Source of the DNA: Actinomadura terrae
GTDB lineage: Bacteria; Actinomycetota; Actinomycetes; Streptosporangiales; Streptosporangiaceae
Direction of reading: 5' to 3'
Assembly (NCBI RefSeq): GCF_022751215.1
Contig: NZ_JAICDG010000001.1
Span: forward strand, 372,001 to 436,000
DNA length: 64,000 bases
Each line of letters opens with the position of its first letter. Positions within the stretch are counted from its first letter, which is position 1. A model generated the notes under the pieces. The model was not told where the DNA came from. It made no database searches and saw only the letters and a program-made list of their open reading frames with translations. The position numbers were made by a program, and so were the translations under genes. Of the stretch, positions 43,129 to 51,688 are shown piece after piece.

Positions 43129-44445
43129 CCACTCCGGGGCCCGCCGGGTCTCCGGGGCTTCGGCCCGCGCCTCGGCGGGCGGGTCGATCGGGTCGAGAGG
43201 GTCGCCGCCCTGCCGCCGCATCGTCTCCGCCCAGGCGATGATCAGCAGCATCCAGATATTGGACACGTTGGCGGGCGCCGCGAGGCCCTCGGTGGTGATG
43301 CTGTCGACCAGGAAGAACGCGAGGATGCCGAACAGCATGCCCGCGTCGGCGCGCAGCGTCCGGTGGCGGGCGAGCGTCAGCAGCACGAACGCGAGCGTCA
43401 GCAGCAGCGTCACGAACGCGGCCGTCCCGACCGTGCCGTTGTCGACCAGCGCGTTGACGAACGCGTTGTGCCCGCCGCCGAGGCCCATCTCGTCCAGGAA
43501 CATGCCGCGGGACGCGCCGAGCCCGTTCCCGAACAGCGGCTGCTCGGCGTAGGCCTTCATCGCCAGCGACCACAGGTCGGTGCGGGAGTTGAGCGAGGAG
43601 AGGGTCTCGGCGGACTCGCCGCGCGCCACGAACGCGAGGATCTTGTCGGAGAACGCCAGCACGCCGAGGACGGCCACGGCGGCGCCCAGCACCAGCACGT
43701 CCACCCGGCCCTTGGGCCCGCGCGCGGTGGTCAGCAGCAGGACCAGCCCGGCGGCGCAGCCGAGCGCGGCGCCGCGCGTCCCGGTCGCGACGAGCGCGCC
43801 CGACAGGACGGCCAGGGCGCCGATGTAGAGCAGCGGATGCCACATCCGGTCACGGGGGGTCGTCCAGCGGATCAGGTAGCCGGCCGTCAGCAGCACCGCG
43901 ATGCCCAGGTAGATGCCCGCCTGGACGGGATGGACGTACAGCCAGTTGAACCGCGCCTCGGTGTTGCGGGTGCGCGGGAACGGGTGCGCGACGCCGATCG
44001 CCACCGAGACCACCACGATCGCGATGAACACGTGCGCGAGCTTCCGCAGGTCGCCCAGGGTCGCGCGGGTCGCGAGCGTGTGCGCCAGCAGCATCGTGAT
44101 CAGCAGCTGCGTGCCGCGCACGACGCCGAGCGGGTTGAACGGCGACCACAGCGCCGTGAACGCCACGTACCCGCAGAACACCCACCCCGCGAAAAGCAGG
44201 CCGGTGGTGCGCCGCGTCGGCGGCCGGAGCCCGAACTTGTAGACCAGGTAGAGCGCCGCCGCGCCGTACACGGCGATCTCCACCAGCACGGTCAGGTCGG
44301 CGCTGCCGCCCACGGCCTGGTCGACCTCGCGGCTGCGGAGCTTGTAGTCGCTGGCCAGCATGAGCGCGAGCGGGAGCGCCACGGCCCACCACCCCGCGCT
44401 GGGCGCGGGCGGGGTGCGGCGCGGAAAGATCCCCTTCACGGTCAT
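43078..44445 (-). CDS. O-antigen ligase / Wzy polymerase-like membrane protein
   Basis: This 455-residue protein has about eleven membrane helices and the Wzy_C (PF04932) pattern: a long outer loop with RTDLWSLAMKAYAEQPLFG, GNGLGASRGMF and LGGGHNAFVNALVDNG, where Arg and His are functional in known ligases and polymerases. It would polymerise lipid-linked repeats or transfer chains to an acceptor. The tail after residue 415 is disordered. ATG 44445 (MTVKGIFPRR) has GAGGA 6-7 nt upstream. It is divergent from the sulfotransferase gene. Confidence 0.85.
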   Translation of the reverse strand: MTVKGIFPRRTPPAPSAGWWAVALPLALMLASDYKLRSREVDQAVGGSADLTVLVEIAVYGAAALYLVYKFGLRPPTRRTTGLLFAGWVFCGYVAFTALWSPFNPLGVVRGTQLLITMLLAHTLATRATLGDLRKLAHVFIAIVVVSVAIGVAHPFPRTRNTEARFNWLYVHPVQAGIYLGIAVLLTAGYLIRWTTPRDRMWHPLLYIGALAVLSGALVATGTRGAALGCAAGLVLLLTTARGPKGRVDVLVLGAAVAVLGVLAFSDKILAFVARGESAETLSSLNSRTDLWSLAMKAYAEQPLFGNGLGASRGMFLDEMGLGGGHNAFVNALVDNGTVGTAAFVTLLLTLAFVLLTLARHRTLRADAGMLFGILAFFLVDSITTEGLAAPANVSNIWMLLIIAWAETMRRQGGDPLDPIDPPAEARAEAPETRRAPEWSAVPAPAHVEGASQQP

Positions 44446-44498
44446 GATCGTCCTCGCAGGCTCTAAAGACGCGACCAAGAATACGGGTGGCGGGCCGG

Positions 44499-44504
44499 TA
44501 ACCT
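44499..44504 (+). promoter_or_regulatory. -10 element at the sulfotransferase gene
   Basis: TAACCT is followed by 7 nt and then GTG 44512, perfect leaderless spacing, but that GTG opens only a 6-codon frame. The sulfotransferase frame starts at the second copy of the repeat. Confidence 0.5.
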
Positions 44505-44538
44505 GTCCGCTGTGAATCGAGGTCCGCTGTGAATCGAG
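44505..44538. repeat. 17-bp perfect tandem duplication at the sulfotransferase start
   Basis: GTCCGCTGTGAATCGAG occurs twice without a gap. Each copy carries a GTG start (44512, 44529) but in different frames, because 17 is not a multiple of three. Confidence 0.85.
44512..44532 (+). CDS. Possible 6-codon upstream ORF
   Basis: GTG at 44512, in the first copy of the 17-bp repeat, encodes six residues (VNRGPL) and stops at TGA 44530-44532, overlapping the next GTG as GTGA. If the transcript is leaderless, ribosomes would start here and could re-initiate on the sulfotransferase. Prediction only. Confidence 0.35.
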   Translation: MNRGPL

Positions 44539-45413
44539 CGACGTTGCCCGGCCCGGTCGTGTCCGCGGGCCGGAGTGTGATCCGCGGGTACGGGATGAGC
44601 ACCGCCGCCCTGCGCCCCGGCCCCGACTTCCTGCTGATCGGCGCGAAGCGGGGCGGGTCGACGTCGATGTACTACACGCTACTGGAGCATCCCCGGGTGA
44701 TGCCGCTGTTCCCGAACGCGCGGCTGCTGCCCAAGAGCAACCACACCAAGGGCGTGCACTACTTCGACTCCAACTACGACAAGGGCGGCACCTGGTACCG
44801 CTCGCACTTCCCCGCGTCGGCGCGCCGATCGGGCAAGGTCGTGGGGGAGGGGTCGCCGTACTACCTGTTCCACCCGCTCGCCGCCGAGCGCGCCGGACGC
44901 GACGTCCCGGAGGCGCGCATCCTGCTCGTCCTGCGCGACCCGATCGAGCGGGCGTTCTCGCACTACCGGGAGCGGCGCCGGCAGAACGCCGAGGACCTCG
45001 CCTCCTTCGAGGAGGCCCTCGCGGCCGAGAACGACCGGCTGAGGGGCGAGGAGCAGCGGATCGTCTCCGAGCCCGGCTACCTCAGCTACGCCCACGAGCA
45101 GCAGTCCTACCGCGCGCAGGGCGAGTACGCCCCGCACCTGCGGCGCTGGATGGAGCACTTCCCGGCGGAGCAGGTCCACGTCGTCGCCGCCGAGGAGTTC
45201 TACGCCGACCCGCAGAAGGCCGTCGACGGGGTGGCGCGCTTCCTCGGCCTCGACCCGGCGCCGCTGCCGCCGTCGGCGGTCAAGGTGTGGAACGCCGCGC
45301 CCAGCCAGGAGCTGAGCCCCCACACCCGCCAGGAGCTGGCCGAGCACTACGCGCCCTTCAACGCCGACCTGGAGAAGCTGCTCGGTCGCACCTTCCCCTG
45401 GACCCGCCCCTGA
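44529..45413 (+). CDS. PAPS-dependent sulfotransferase (polysaccharide type)
   Basis: A 294-residue enzyme of the heparan-sulfate-type sulfotransferase family. The 5'-phosphosulfate loop is FLLIGAKRGGSTSMYYTLL (34-52) and the 3'-phosphate site LLVLRDPIERAFSHYRERR (132-150), with KGVHYFDSNYDKG and EEFYADPQKAVDGVARFLGL in between and after. It would move sulfate from PAPS to a glycan hydroxyl or amine. The gene lies inside the polysaccharide region together with cysQ, cysDN and APS kinase, which makes sulfation of that polymer the simplest role. ATG 44595 (MSTAALRPG) is an alternative start. Confidence 0.9.
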   Translation: MNRATLPGPVVSAGRSVIRGYGMSTAALRPGPDFLLIGAKRGGSTSMYYTLLEHPRVMPLFPNARLLPKSNHTKGVHYFDSNYDKGGTWYRSHFPASARRSGKVVGEGSPYYLFHPLAAERAGRDVPEARILLVLRDPIERAFSHYRERRRQNAEDLASFEEALAAENDRLRGEEQRIVSEPGYLSYAHEQQSYRAQGEYAPHLRRWMEHFPAEQVHVVAAEEFYADPQKAVDGVARFLGLDPAPLPPSAVKVWNAAPSQELSPHTRQELAEHYAPFNADLEKLLGRTFPWTRP

Positions 45414-45445
45414 GCACCTGAAGCGGCCCGCCGAGGCACCCCGGT

Positions 45446-45481
45446 CACACCCCGAGCCGCCAGGCGAGGGGGGTGACCGTG
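45446..45481. terminator. Hairpin between convergent sulfotransferase and beta-helix genes
   Basis: GGTCAC...GTGACC with inner CCCC...GGGG encloses GAGCCGCCAGGCGAG (45454-45468), the same 15-bp core as in the 31.2-31.6 kb and 41.3 kb elements. It probably terminates both converging genes. Confidence 0.55.
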
Positions 45482-45499
45482 ACTTCTAGACCGTGATTT

Positions 45500-47287
45500 C
45501 TAGAACCACGCGCCTACGTGGCGGGTGCCCGCCGGGCGGCCCAGGAGTCTGGCTATGTCCGCGGGGAGCGGCAGGGCCGTGCTGGTGTTGGCGCGGGCGG
45601 CGATCGTCGGGTCGAGGGCGCCGTCCGGGCTGGCGGCGGTGCCGTTGTCGTGGGCGGCGCCCCGCGCCTCCTGGCCGGTCGCCGACCGGAACCGGTCAAG
45701 GGAGCCGAAGGGCCGGTTCGACCACATGATCAGCGTGCGGGGGTTCGAGGCGGTCTGGCGGACGTAGAGGTTGCCGTTGACGGTGATGCCCATCCGCCCG
45801 GCGTCGCGCTTGCCGGTGTGGTCGGCCACGCACAGCAGGCAGGGGGTGCCCGGACGGGCGTCCGCGAACGTGTTGTTGCTGATGCTGACCCGCTCGACCC
45901 GCCACGTCATCGCGGGGTCGGGGGTCTTCTGCCGGGTGTCGCGGCCGGGCACGGACGGGTCGTCCGGGCGGCGCGGGTCCTGGTCGAGGCCGAGCGTGCG
46001 GCCGTTGCCGGACATGGAGTTGTTCCAGATCCGGACGTCGGAGGTGTTGTTGACCTTCAGCCCGTCGCCGGCGTTCCCGCTGATCACGTTGCCCGCGACC
46101 AGCGCCCGGGCGCTCAGCTCCAGCGAGACGCCGTGGTGGGCGTTGCGCAGGATGCGGTCGCCGGTGATCGTGATGTCGCGGACGGACTCGTCCATCCACA
46201 GGCCCTTGCCGAGGTTGTCGACGATCGTGCTGCCGACCACCGCGACGGTCCGGGACCGGGTGATCTTGAAGCCGCCCGAGACCGGCGAGTACTTGAACCG
46301 CTCGCGGTTGTTGTGGTCCAGCAGCACCGACTCCAGCCGCAGGTCGTCGGCGGTGTTGGCGTGCACGCCGAGGAGGCCGTTGCGCGAGCTGGTCAGCCGC
46401 CGGACGCGGCCGTGGGCGGCGGTGACGGTGAGGCCGGTCGTGGCCGCCTCGGTGGTCATCACGTTCTCGACCGTGACCCTCGGCGCGGTGACGCGGACCA
46501 TGGCGATGTCGGGCAGCGACGTCCCGTACCGGCGGAAGCCGATGCCGCGCAGGGTGCTGCCCTCGCCGTCGATCGTGATCGCGATGCCGAGCGTGCTCGC
46601 GCGGACGTTGTGCCCGCGCGGGTCGGAGCCCAGGTGGAGGCGGGCGGCGGCCTCGTCCACGAAGAACGTGCCGGGCTTCACCGCGCCGCGCGAGGCGACC
46701 TGCTCCTGCCGGACGCCGTCCACCCACAGCTGGTCGGGGTGGGCGGCCATCGGGTGCTCGGGGGAGACGAACCGGAAGTCGGCCTTGTCGCTCGCCCGCG
46801 CGCCCTTGGTGTAGGTGGGGCTGGAGTCGAACCGCGTCGTCCAGCCGTCGCGGGCCCAGCCGGAGCCGTCGGCCCGCCAGCCGGTCACGAGCGAGCTGCC
46901 GTCGAACCAGACGGCCTCGCGGGGGAAGGACTGGATCGTCAGCCGCTTGCCCCTCGGGACGGAGACGGTCTCGTGGTAGACGCCGCCGCGGAGCACGACC
47001 GTGCTCCCGGAGCCCGCCTTCGCGACCGCCTTGCCGAGGCTGCGCAGCGGGTGCTCGCGGCTGCCCTCGGCGCCGTCGTTGCCGGACGGCGAGACGAACA
47101 GCGCGCCCTTCGGGACCTTGTAGGACGTGCCGCCGACCGGCAGCGACCCCGCCGGCGCGGTCGGGGGGGCGACCGAGAGCCCGCGGTCGCCCGACTGGGG
47201 GATCCGCCAGCCGAGGAACCCGGCGCCGACGACCAGCGGCAGCGCGAGCACCCCGGCGAGGGTTGCCCGGTGCGGAATGTTCGGCAT
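45500..47287 (-). CDS. Secreted right-handed parallel beta-helix protein
   Basis: A 595-residue protein with an N-terminal signal/anchor helix (ALPLVVGAGFLGW). ALFVSPSGNDGAEGSREHPL (about 62-81), a DUF1565-type start, leads into a long series of beta-helix coils (VTVENVMTTEAATTGLTVTA, ITITGDRILRNAHHGVSLEL, SDVRIWNNSMSGNG). This fold is used by polysaccharide lyases, hydrolases and epimerases. Position in the cluster suggests it trims or modifies the exported polymer, but no catalytic triad can be assigned by eye. The stop faces the sulfotransferase gene. Confidence 0.8.
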   Translation of the reverse strand: MPNIPHRATLAGVLALPLVVGAGFLGWRIPQSGDRGLSVAPPTAPAGSLPVGGTSYKVPKGALFVSPSGNDGAEGSREHPLRSLGKAVAKAGSGSTVVLRGGVYHETVSVPRGKRLTIQSFPREAVWFDGSSLVTGWRADGSGWARDGWTTRFDSSPTYTKGARASDKADFRFVSPEHPMAAHPDQLWVDGVRQEQVASRGAVKPGTFFVDEAAARLHLGSDPRGHNVRASTLGIAITIDGEGSTLRGIGFRRYGTSLPDIAMVRVTAPRVTVENVMTTEAATTGLTVTAAHGRVRRLTSSRNGLLGVHANTADDLRLESVLLDHNNRERFKYSPVSGGFKITRSRTVAVVGSTIVDNLGKGLWMDESVRDITITGDRILRNAHHGVSLELSARALVAGNVISGNAGDGLKVNNTSDVRIWNNSMSGNGRTLGLDQDPRRPDDPSVPGRDTRQKTPDPAMTWRVERVSISNNTFADARPGTPCLLCVADHTGKRDAGRMGITVNGNLYVRQTASNPRTLIMWSNRPFGSLDRFRSATGQEARGAAHDNGTAASPDGALDPTIAARANTSTALPLPADIARLLGRPAGTRHVGAWF

Positions 47288-47380
47288 GGCGCGACCTCAC
47301 CCCCGGATAAGTCCTGACATACGAAAGTACCGACCGCGGGCCCGCGCGGCCACTCCCGGCCCACGCCGCCCGGCGGCCCG

Positions 47381-47983
47381 TCAGGGGTGCAGCGTGCCCA
47401 CGAACAGCGCCGCCTTGTGCCGCGCGTCGAACTTGACCCCGAGGGAGACCGACTTGTAACCCGAGGTCGGGATGTCGAAGGCGTAGGAGGCCCGCTTGTC
47501 CTTGCCGGGCGGCACCGAGCCGTAGAAGTCGTTGATGTTGGCGTAGGACGTGGGCCGCGCCTCGGTCTTGGCCGGGCCGTATCTGGCCACGACCCGGACC
47601 TGGTTGAGGTCGAGCGGCTTGGCGGTGCCGTTGGTGAAGCTCAGCGTGAAGATCGTGAGGACCCGGCCGGCGATCTGCCCGGGGCCGTTCGCCTTGGGCT
47701 TGACGTAGCGGATCCCGCCGACCTTGACGGTGATCTTGTCGTCGTAGGTGACCGGCTTGCGCAGGCCCGCCGAGGACTTCAGGTCCAGCGACCCGGGCGC
47801 GGCGTTGACCTCCGCCTCCGGCTGCGTGCTCGGCGGCGGTGGCGGCTTCGCCTTCCCTGACTTCTTGTCCCCGCCCCCGCCACACGCGGTCAGCGCCAGT
47901 GCGGCGGCCAGCGTCACACACGCGCCCGCGGTGAGGCGGCGCCTCCGGCGACCCTTGGGCGGACGCGGTCCGCGATCGGACAT
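47381..47983 (-). CDS. Secreted lipoprotein, DUF4352-like
   Basis: This 200-residue protein has basic Arg-rich N-terminus, lipobox LALTAC with Cys34, a Gly/Lys/Pro-rich spacer and one immunoglobulin-like beta domain (KITVKVGGIRYVKP, FTLSFTNGTAKPLDLNQVRV, GVKFDARHKAALFVGTL) of the DUF4352 type. These domains sit on the outer face of the membrane and have no known enzyme activity. It is 93 bp upstream of the beta-helix gene on the same strand, so the two may share a transcript. Confidence 0.75.
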   Translation of the reverse strand: MSDRGPRPPKGRRRRRLTAGACVTLAAALALTACGGGGDKKSGKAKPPPPPSTQPEAEVNAAPGSLDLKSSAGLRKPVTYDDKITVKVGGIRYVKPKANGPGQIAGRVLTIFTLSFTNGTAKPLDLNQVRVVARYGPAKTEARPTSYANINDFYGSVPPGKDKRASYAFDIPTSGYKSVSLGVKFDARHKAALFVGTLHP

Positions 47984-48141
47984 GCGGTTCTCCTCGGTAA
48001 GAAAGGTCCGGCTGGAAAAGTCAAGCGCGCGGGGCCGGCTCCGGGTGCGGCCGACCGGGGGCTGACCAGTCTAGACATGGTGACTCGGTTACTCTGCCTT
48101 TACTCGCGTGACCGTGGAGGCCACGGGAGCGGCTTGGTGTG

Positions 48142-48160
48142 GATTGGCAGTGATTGGCAG
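48142..48160. repeat. Direct repeat GATTGGCAG, 10-bp period, at the first propeller gene
   Basis: GATTGGCAGT and GATTGGCAGG lie next to each other just before the start; the second copy supplies the GGCAGGG ribosome site. Confidence 0.6.
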
Positions 48161-48171
48161 GGATGCACCCG

Positions 48172-51100
48172 ATGAGACCTCTACCTTCGCATTGGCGTGT
48201 GCCGCGCGTACGGCGAATGGCGACGGCCGCCGTGACCGCATTTTCGGCGGCGCTGCTGGGGCTGTCGGCCGCGCCGGCCCCCGACGCCGCCGCCGACATC
48301 GACCCGCCGGCCGGGACGCCGCCGACGGTGAGCGCCGACCCCCTGCCGACGTGGCAGGTCAATGGCGTCGTGTGGAGCATGACCACGGTCGGTAACACCG
48401 TCTACGCGACCGGCAACTTCAGCAAGGCGCGCCCGCCGGGCACCGCGCCCGGTGACGCCCGGGAGGTGGCGCGCGGCAACATCCTGGCGTTCGACCTCAC
48501 GACCGGCGACCTGGTCACGTCCTTCGCCCATTCGCTGAACGGGCAGGGCCTGCGGATCGTGGCCTCGCCCGACGGCAAGCGCGTGTACGTCGGCGGCGAG
48601 TTCACGCAGGTGGACGGCAAGCCCCGCGCCCGCCTCGCGGCCTTCGACACCGCCACCGGCGCGCTCGACGAGGGCTTCGCCCCGCAGGTGTCCTCGATCG
48701 TGCGGGGCATCGCCGCGACCAACTCCAAGGTCTACTTCGGCGGGAACTTCTTCAACGTCAACGGCAAGTCCCGGACGCGCCTCGCCGCCGTGAACGCCGC
48801 CAACGGCGCCAACGACGACACCTGGCGCCCGACGGCCGACGACAACGAGGTGTTCGCGCTGGCCATGGCGCCGAGCGGCGACCGGGTCGTCATCGGCGGC
48901 CGGTTCCAGAAGCTCAACGGCGCGGCCCACGTCGGCATCGGCGCGGTGAACACGACCGACGGCGCGTCGGCGGCGTGGAGCAGCCGTCCGATCCCCACCA
49001 AGAAGGACAGCACCCACTTCTCCTACGTCACCGACCTGTTCGTCGCGGGCGACACCGTGTACGGCTCGGCGGACGGCGAGGGCGGCCACTGGTTCGACGG
49101 ACGGTTCGCCGCCAAGGCCGCCACCGGCGACCTGGTCTGGCTCGACAACTGCTACGGCGCCACGTACGGCATGTTCGTCCAGAACCAGTCGGTCTACAGC
49201 GTCTCGCACGCGCACGACTGCGCCTCGCTCGGAGCGTTCACCGAGACCCAGCCGCAGAGCTGGCAGCGGGCGCTCGCCGAGACGACGTTCCCGACCGGCA
49301 CCGACAAGGCGCCGCCTGGCGCCAACAGCAACTACAGCGGCCAGCCGATCCCGAGCCTGCTGCACTGGTTCCCGACGCTGACGCCGGGGACGTTCACCGG
49401 CCAGTCGCAGGCGGCCTGGGCCGTGACGGGCAATGACGCCTTCGTCGCGATGGGCGGCGAGTTCCCGAGGGTGAACGGGAAGGCGCAGCAGGGCCTCGTC
49501 CGGTTCGCGCTCAAGGCGAACGCGCCGAACAAGACCGGACCCCTGGACGGGGAGATGGGAACCCCCACGGCCAAGGCCCTCCCGGACGGGAGCGTCCGCG
49601 TGGGCTGGAAGACCACCTGGGACATGGACAACGCGTCGCTGAAGTACGAGGTGCTCCGCGACGACGGCACCACGCCCGTCGGCACGGTCGAGAAGACCTC
49701 GACGTTCTGGAACCAGCCGTCCGCCGCGTTCGTCGACCGGACCGCGCCGGCCGGCGCCCACACCTACAAGGTCCGCGCGGTGGACTCGACGGGCAACCGC
49801 GTGACCAGCGCCGCGTCCGCCTCCGTGACGGCCGGCGGCGGCACGCCCAGTCCGTACTCGGCCGAGGTCAGCGGCGACGACCCGGGTGCGTACTGGCGCC
49901 TCGGCGAGAGCAGCGGGCCCGGCTACGACTACGCGGGCGCGTACGACCTCACGTTCGGCTCCGGCGTGACCCGGGCCCAGGCGGGCGCGATCTCCGGTGA
50001 CGCCGACCGCGCGGTGAAGTTCGGCGGCACCTCCACCGGGACGGCCGCCAGCGGCTCGGCCCCCACCCCGCAGAACTTCACCGTCGAGGCGTGGGTGAAG
50101 ACCACGTCCAAGACCGGCGGGAAGATCGTCGGATACGGGAACGCCGCGACCGGGAACAGCTCCAAGTACGACCGCCACCTGTACATGACCAACGACGGGC
50201 GGGTCGTCTTCGGCGTCTACCCGGGCGCGGTCAGGACGCTCCAGAGCGCGGCCGGGCTGAACGACGGCAAGTGGCACCACGTCGCGGGCACGCTCGACGC
50301 CGGCGCCGGGCTCAAGCTGTACGTGGACGGCCAGCAGAAGGCCGCCGACGCCGCGGTGAAGACCGCCGACCCCTACCCGGGCTACTGGCGCCTCGGCGGC
50401 GACAACCTCAGCAGCTGGCCCAGCCGGCCGTCCAGCGACTTCCTGAACGGGACGCTGGACGAGGTCGCCGTCTACCCGCGCGCGCTGACCGACGCCGAGG
50501 TCACCCGGCACCACGGGCTCGGCACCGGCGGCATCCAGCCGAACAAGCCGCCGACGGCCGCGTTCACCTCGTCCTGCGACCAGCTCGCCTGCGCGTTCGA
50601 CGGCTCGGGGTCGGCCGACACCGACGGGACCGTCGCGGGCTACGCGTGGGACTTCGGTGACGGCAAGACCGGCGAGGGCGCCAAGCCGTCCCACACCTAC
50701 GCGACGGCGGGCACCTACACGGTCAAGCTGAAGGCGACCGATGACCAGGGCGCGTCCGCCGAGGTGTCGCACCAGGTCACGGTCACCTCCGCGACGCTCG
50801 CGGCCGACGCGTTCGGCCGCACCGTCAGCGGCGGGTGGGGCGACGCCGACACCGGCGGCACCTGGACGCGCAACGGCTCCGGCGGCGTGCTGTCGGTGGG
50901 CGGCACCGGGCAGATCGCGCTCGGCGCCCCCGGCAACAGCGGCGGCGGATACCTCAACGGCGTGTCCTCGACAGGCACCGACCTGACGTTCACGGTGGCG
51001 CTCGACAAGGAGGGCACCGGCAACGGCGTCTACGTCGCGCCCATCGGACGCCGCGTCGGGAGCGCCGACTACCGGGCGCGGGTCCGGCTGCGTCCGAGCG

Positions 51101-51432
51101 GCGTGGTGTCGCTCAAGCTCAGCCGCACCGCCGCCGGGAACGCCGAGACCGACATCGTCGCGGAGCAGACCGTCGCGGGCGTGACCTATGAGGCGGGCAA
51201 GCCGCTGCACGTCAGGCTCCAGGTCACGGGCACCTCGCCCACGACGCTGAAGGCCAGGGTGTGGGCGGACGGCGCGGCCGAGCCCGACTGGCAGCTCACG
51301 GGCACCGACTCCACCGCCGAGTTGCAGAGCGCCGGCGCTCTCGGCGTGTGGACCTATCTCGCGGGCAACACCACCAACGCGCCCATCGTCGCGTCGGTGG
51401 ACGATCTGGTGGCGGTCCGCGCCACCGGCTGA
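48172..51432 (+). CDS. Large secreted multi-domain protein: beta-propeller, FN3, LamG, PKD
   Basis: This 1086-residue protein has a signal peptide (ATAAVTAFSAALLGLSAAPA). About 40-430 is a beta-propeller of delta-60-type blades (KVYFGGNFFNVNGKSRTRLA, RVVIGGRFQKLNGAAHVGIG); about 440-530 an FN3-like domain; about 540-700 a LamG/concanavalin domain (NFTVEAWVKT, GKWHHVAGTLDAG); about 710-790 a PKD domain (YAWDFGDGKTGEGAKPSHTY); the rest is a second beta-sandwich. No enzyme site is seen, which suggests glycan binding or adhesion. The N-terminal half is about 90% identical to the next gene. ATG 48172 has AGGGA 9 nt upstream; ATG 48163 is possible. Confidence 0.85.
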   Translation: MRPLPSHWRVPRVRRMATAAVTAFSAALLGLSAAPAPDAAADIDPPAGTPPTVSADPLPTWQVNGVVWSMTTVGNTVYATGNFSKARPPGTAPGDAREVARGNILAFDLTTGDLVTSFAHSLNGQGLRIVASPDGKRVYVGGEFTQVDGKPRARLAAFDTATGALDEGFAPQVSSIVRGIAATNSKVYFGGNFFNVNGKSRTRLAAVNAANGANDDTWRPTADDNEVFALAMAPSGDRVVIGGRFQKLNGAAHVGIGAVNTTDGASAAWSSRPIPTKKDSTHFSYVTDLFVAGDTVYGSADGEGGHWFDGRFAAKAATGDLVWLDNCYGATYGMFVQNQSVYSVSHAHDCASLGAFTETQPQSWQRALAETTFPTGTDKAPPGANSNYSGQPIPSLLHWFPTLTPGTFTGQSQAAWAVTGNDAFVAMGGEFPRVNGKAQQGLVRFALKANAPNKTGPLDGEMGTPTAKALPDGSVRVGWKTTWDMDNASLKYEVLRDDGTTPVGTVEKTSTFWNQPSAAFVDRTAPAGAHTYKVRAVDSTGNRVTSAASASVTAGGGTPSPYSAEVSGDDPGAYWRLGESSGPGYDYAGAYDLTFGSGVTRAQAGAISGDADRAVKFGGTSTGTAASGSAPTPQNFTVEAWVKTTSKTGGKIVGYGNAATGNSSKYDRHLYMTNDGRVVFGVYPGAVRTLQSAAGLNDGKWHHVAGTLDAGAGLKLYVDGQQKAADAAVKTADPYPGYWRLGGDNLSSWPSRPSSDFLNGTLDEVAVYPRALTDAEVTRHHGLGTGGIQPNKPPTAAFTSSCDQLACAFDGSGSADTDGTVAGYAWDFGDGKTGEGAKPSHTYATAGTYTVKLKATDDQGASAEVSHQVTVTSATLAADAFGRTVSGGWGDADTGGTWTRNGSGGVLSVGGTGQIALGAPGNSGGGYLNGVSSTGTDLTFTVALDKEGTGNGVYVAPIGRRVGSADYRARVRLRPSGVVSLKLSRTAAGNAETDIVAEQTVAGVTYEAGKPLHVRLQVTGTSPTTLKARVWADGAAEPDWQLTGTDSTAELQSAGALGVWTYLAGNTTNAPIVASVDDLVAVRATG
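48330..49540 (+). repeat. Copy 1 of large direct DNA repeat (propeller region)
   Basis: By eye over 93% identical in its first 200 bp to 51840-53040 and still highly similar to the end. The two copies, 3.5 kb apart in the same direction, are a substrate for recombination that would fuse the two genes. Confidence 0.75.
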
Positions 51433-51479
51433 CCGGTCCGCGTGATCGGAATCCGCTTGATCAGAAACGGCGACGCGTG

Positions 51480-51520
51480 AAAGTGCCCCGGGGTTTACCG
51501 CCCGGGGCACTTTCTTTTTC
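51480..51520 (+). terminator. Intrinsic terminator after the first propeller gene
   Basis: AAAGTGCCCCGGG and CCCGGGGCACTTT form a perfect 13-bp stem with an 8-nt loop, followed by CTTTTTC. It is the clearest factor-independent terminator in the window. Confidence 0.9.
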
Positions 51521-51688
51521 GCGATCAACAATGACAACGGGCGCGCCGTGCCGGGAACTCCTGCGTTCCATGAATTCGGTCACGATTTCATCGGTTGTCC
51601 GATGCCGCGGACCGGGCGCCCGCTAAGCTCACCAGATCCAGCGTGGCCGTAGGGGCCACAGGGGTTTCAGCGCAAGGGGATCCGACTC

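Noticed and set aside
48181..51537. 1118-codon open frame on the minus strand
   Set aside because: It is the antisense of the first propeller gene, low in hydrophobic order and rich in Arg/Gly/Val, as expected for a shadow frame in GC-rich DNA.
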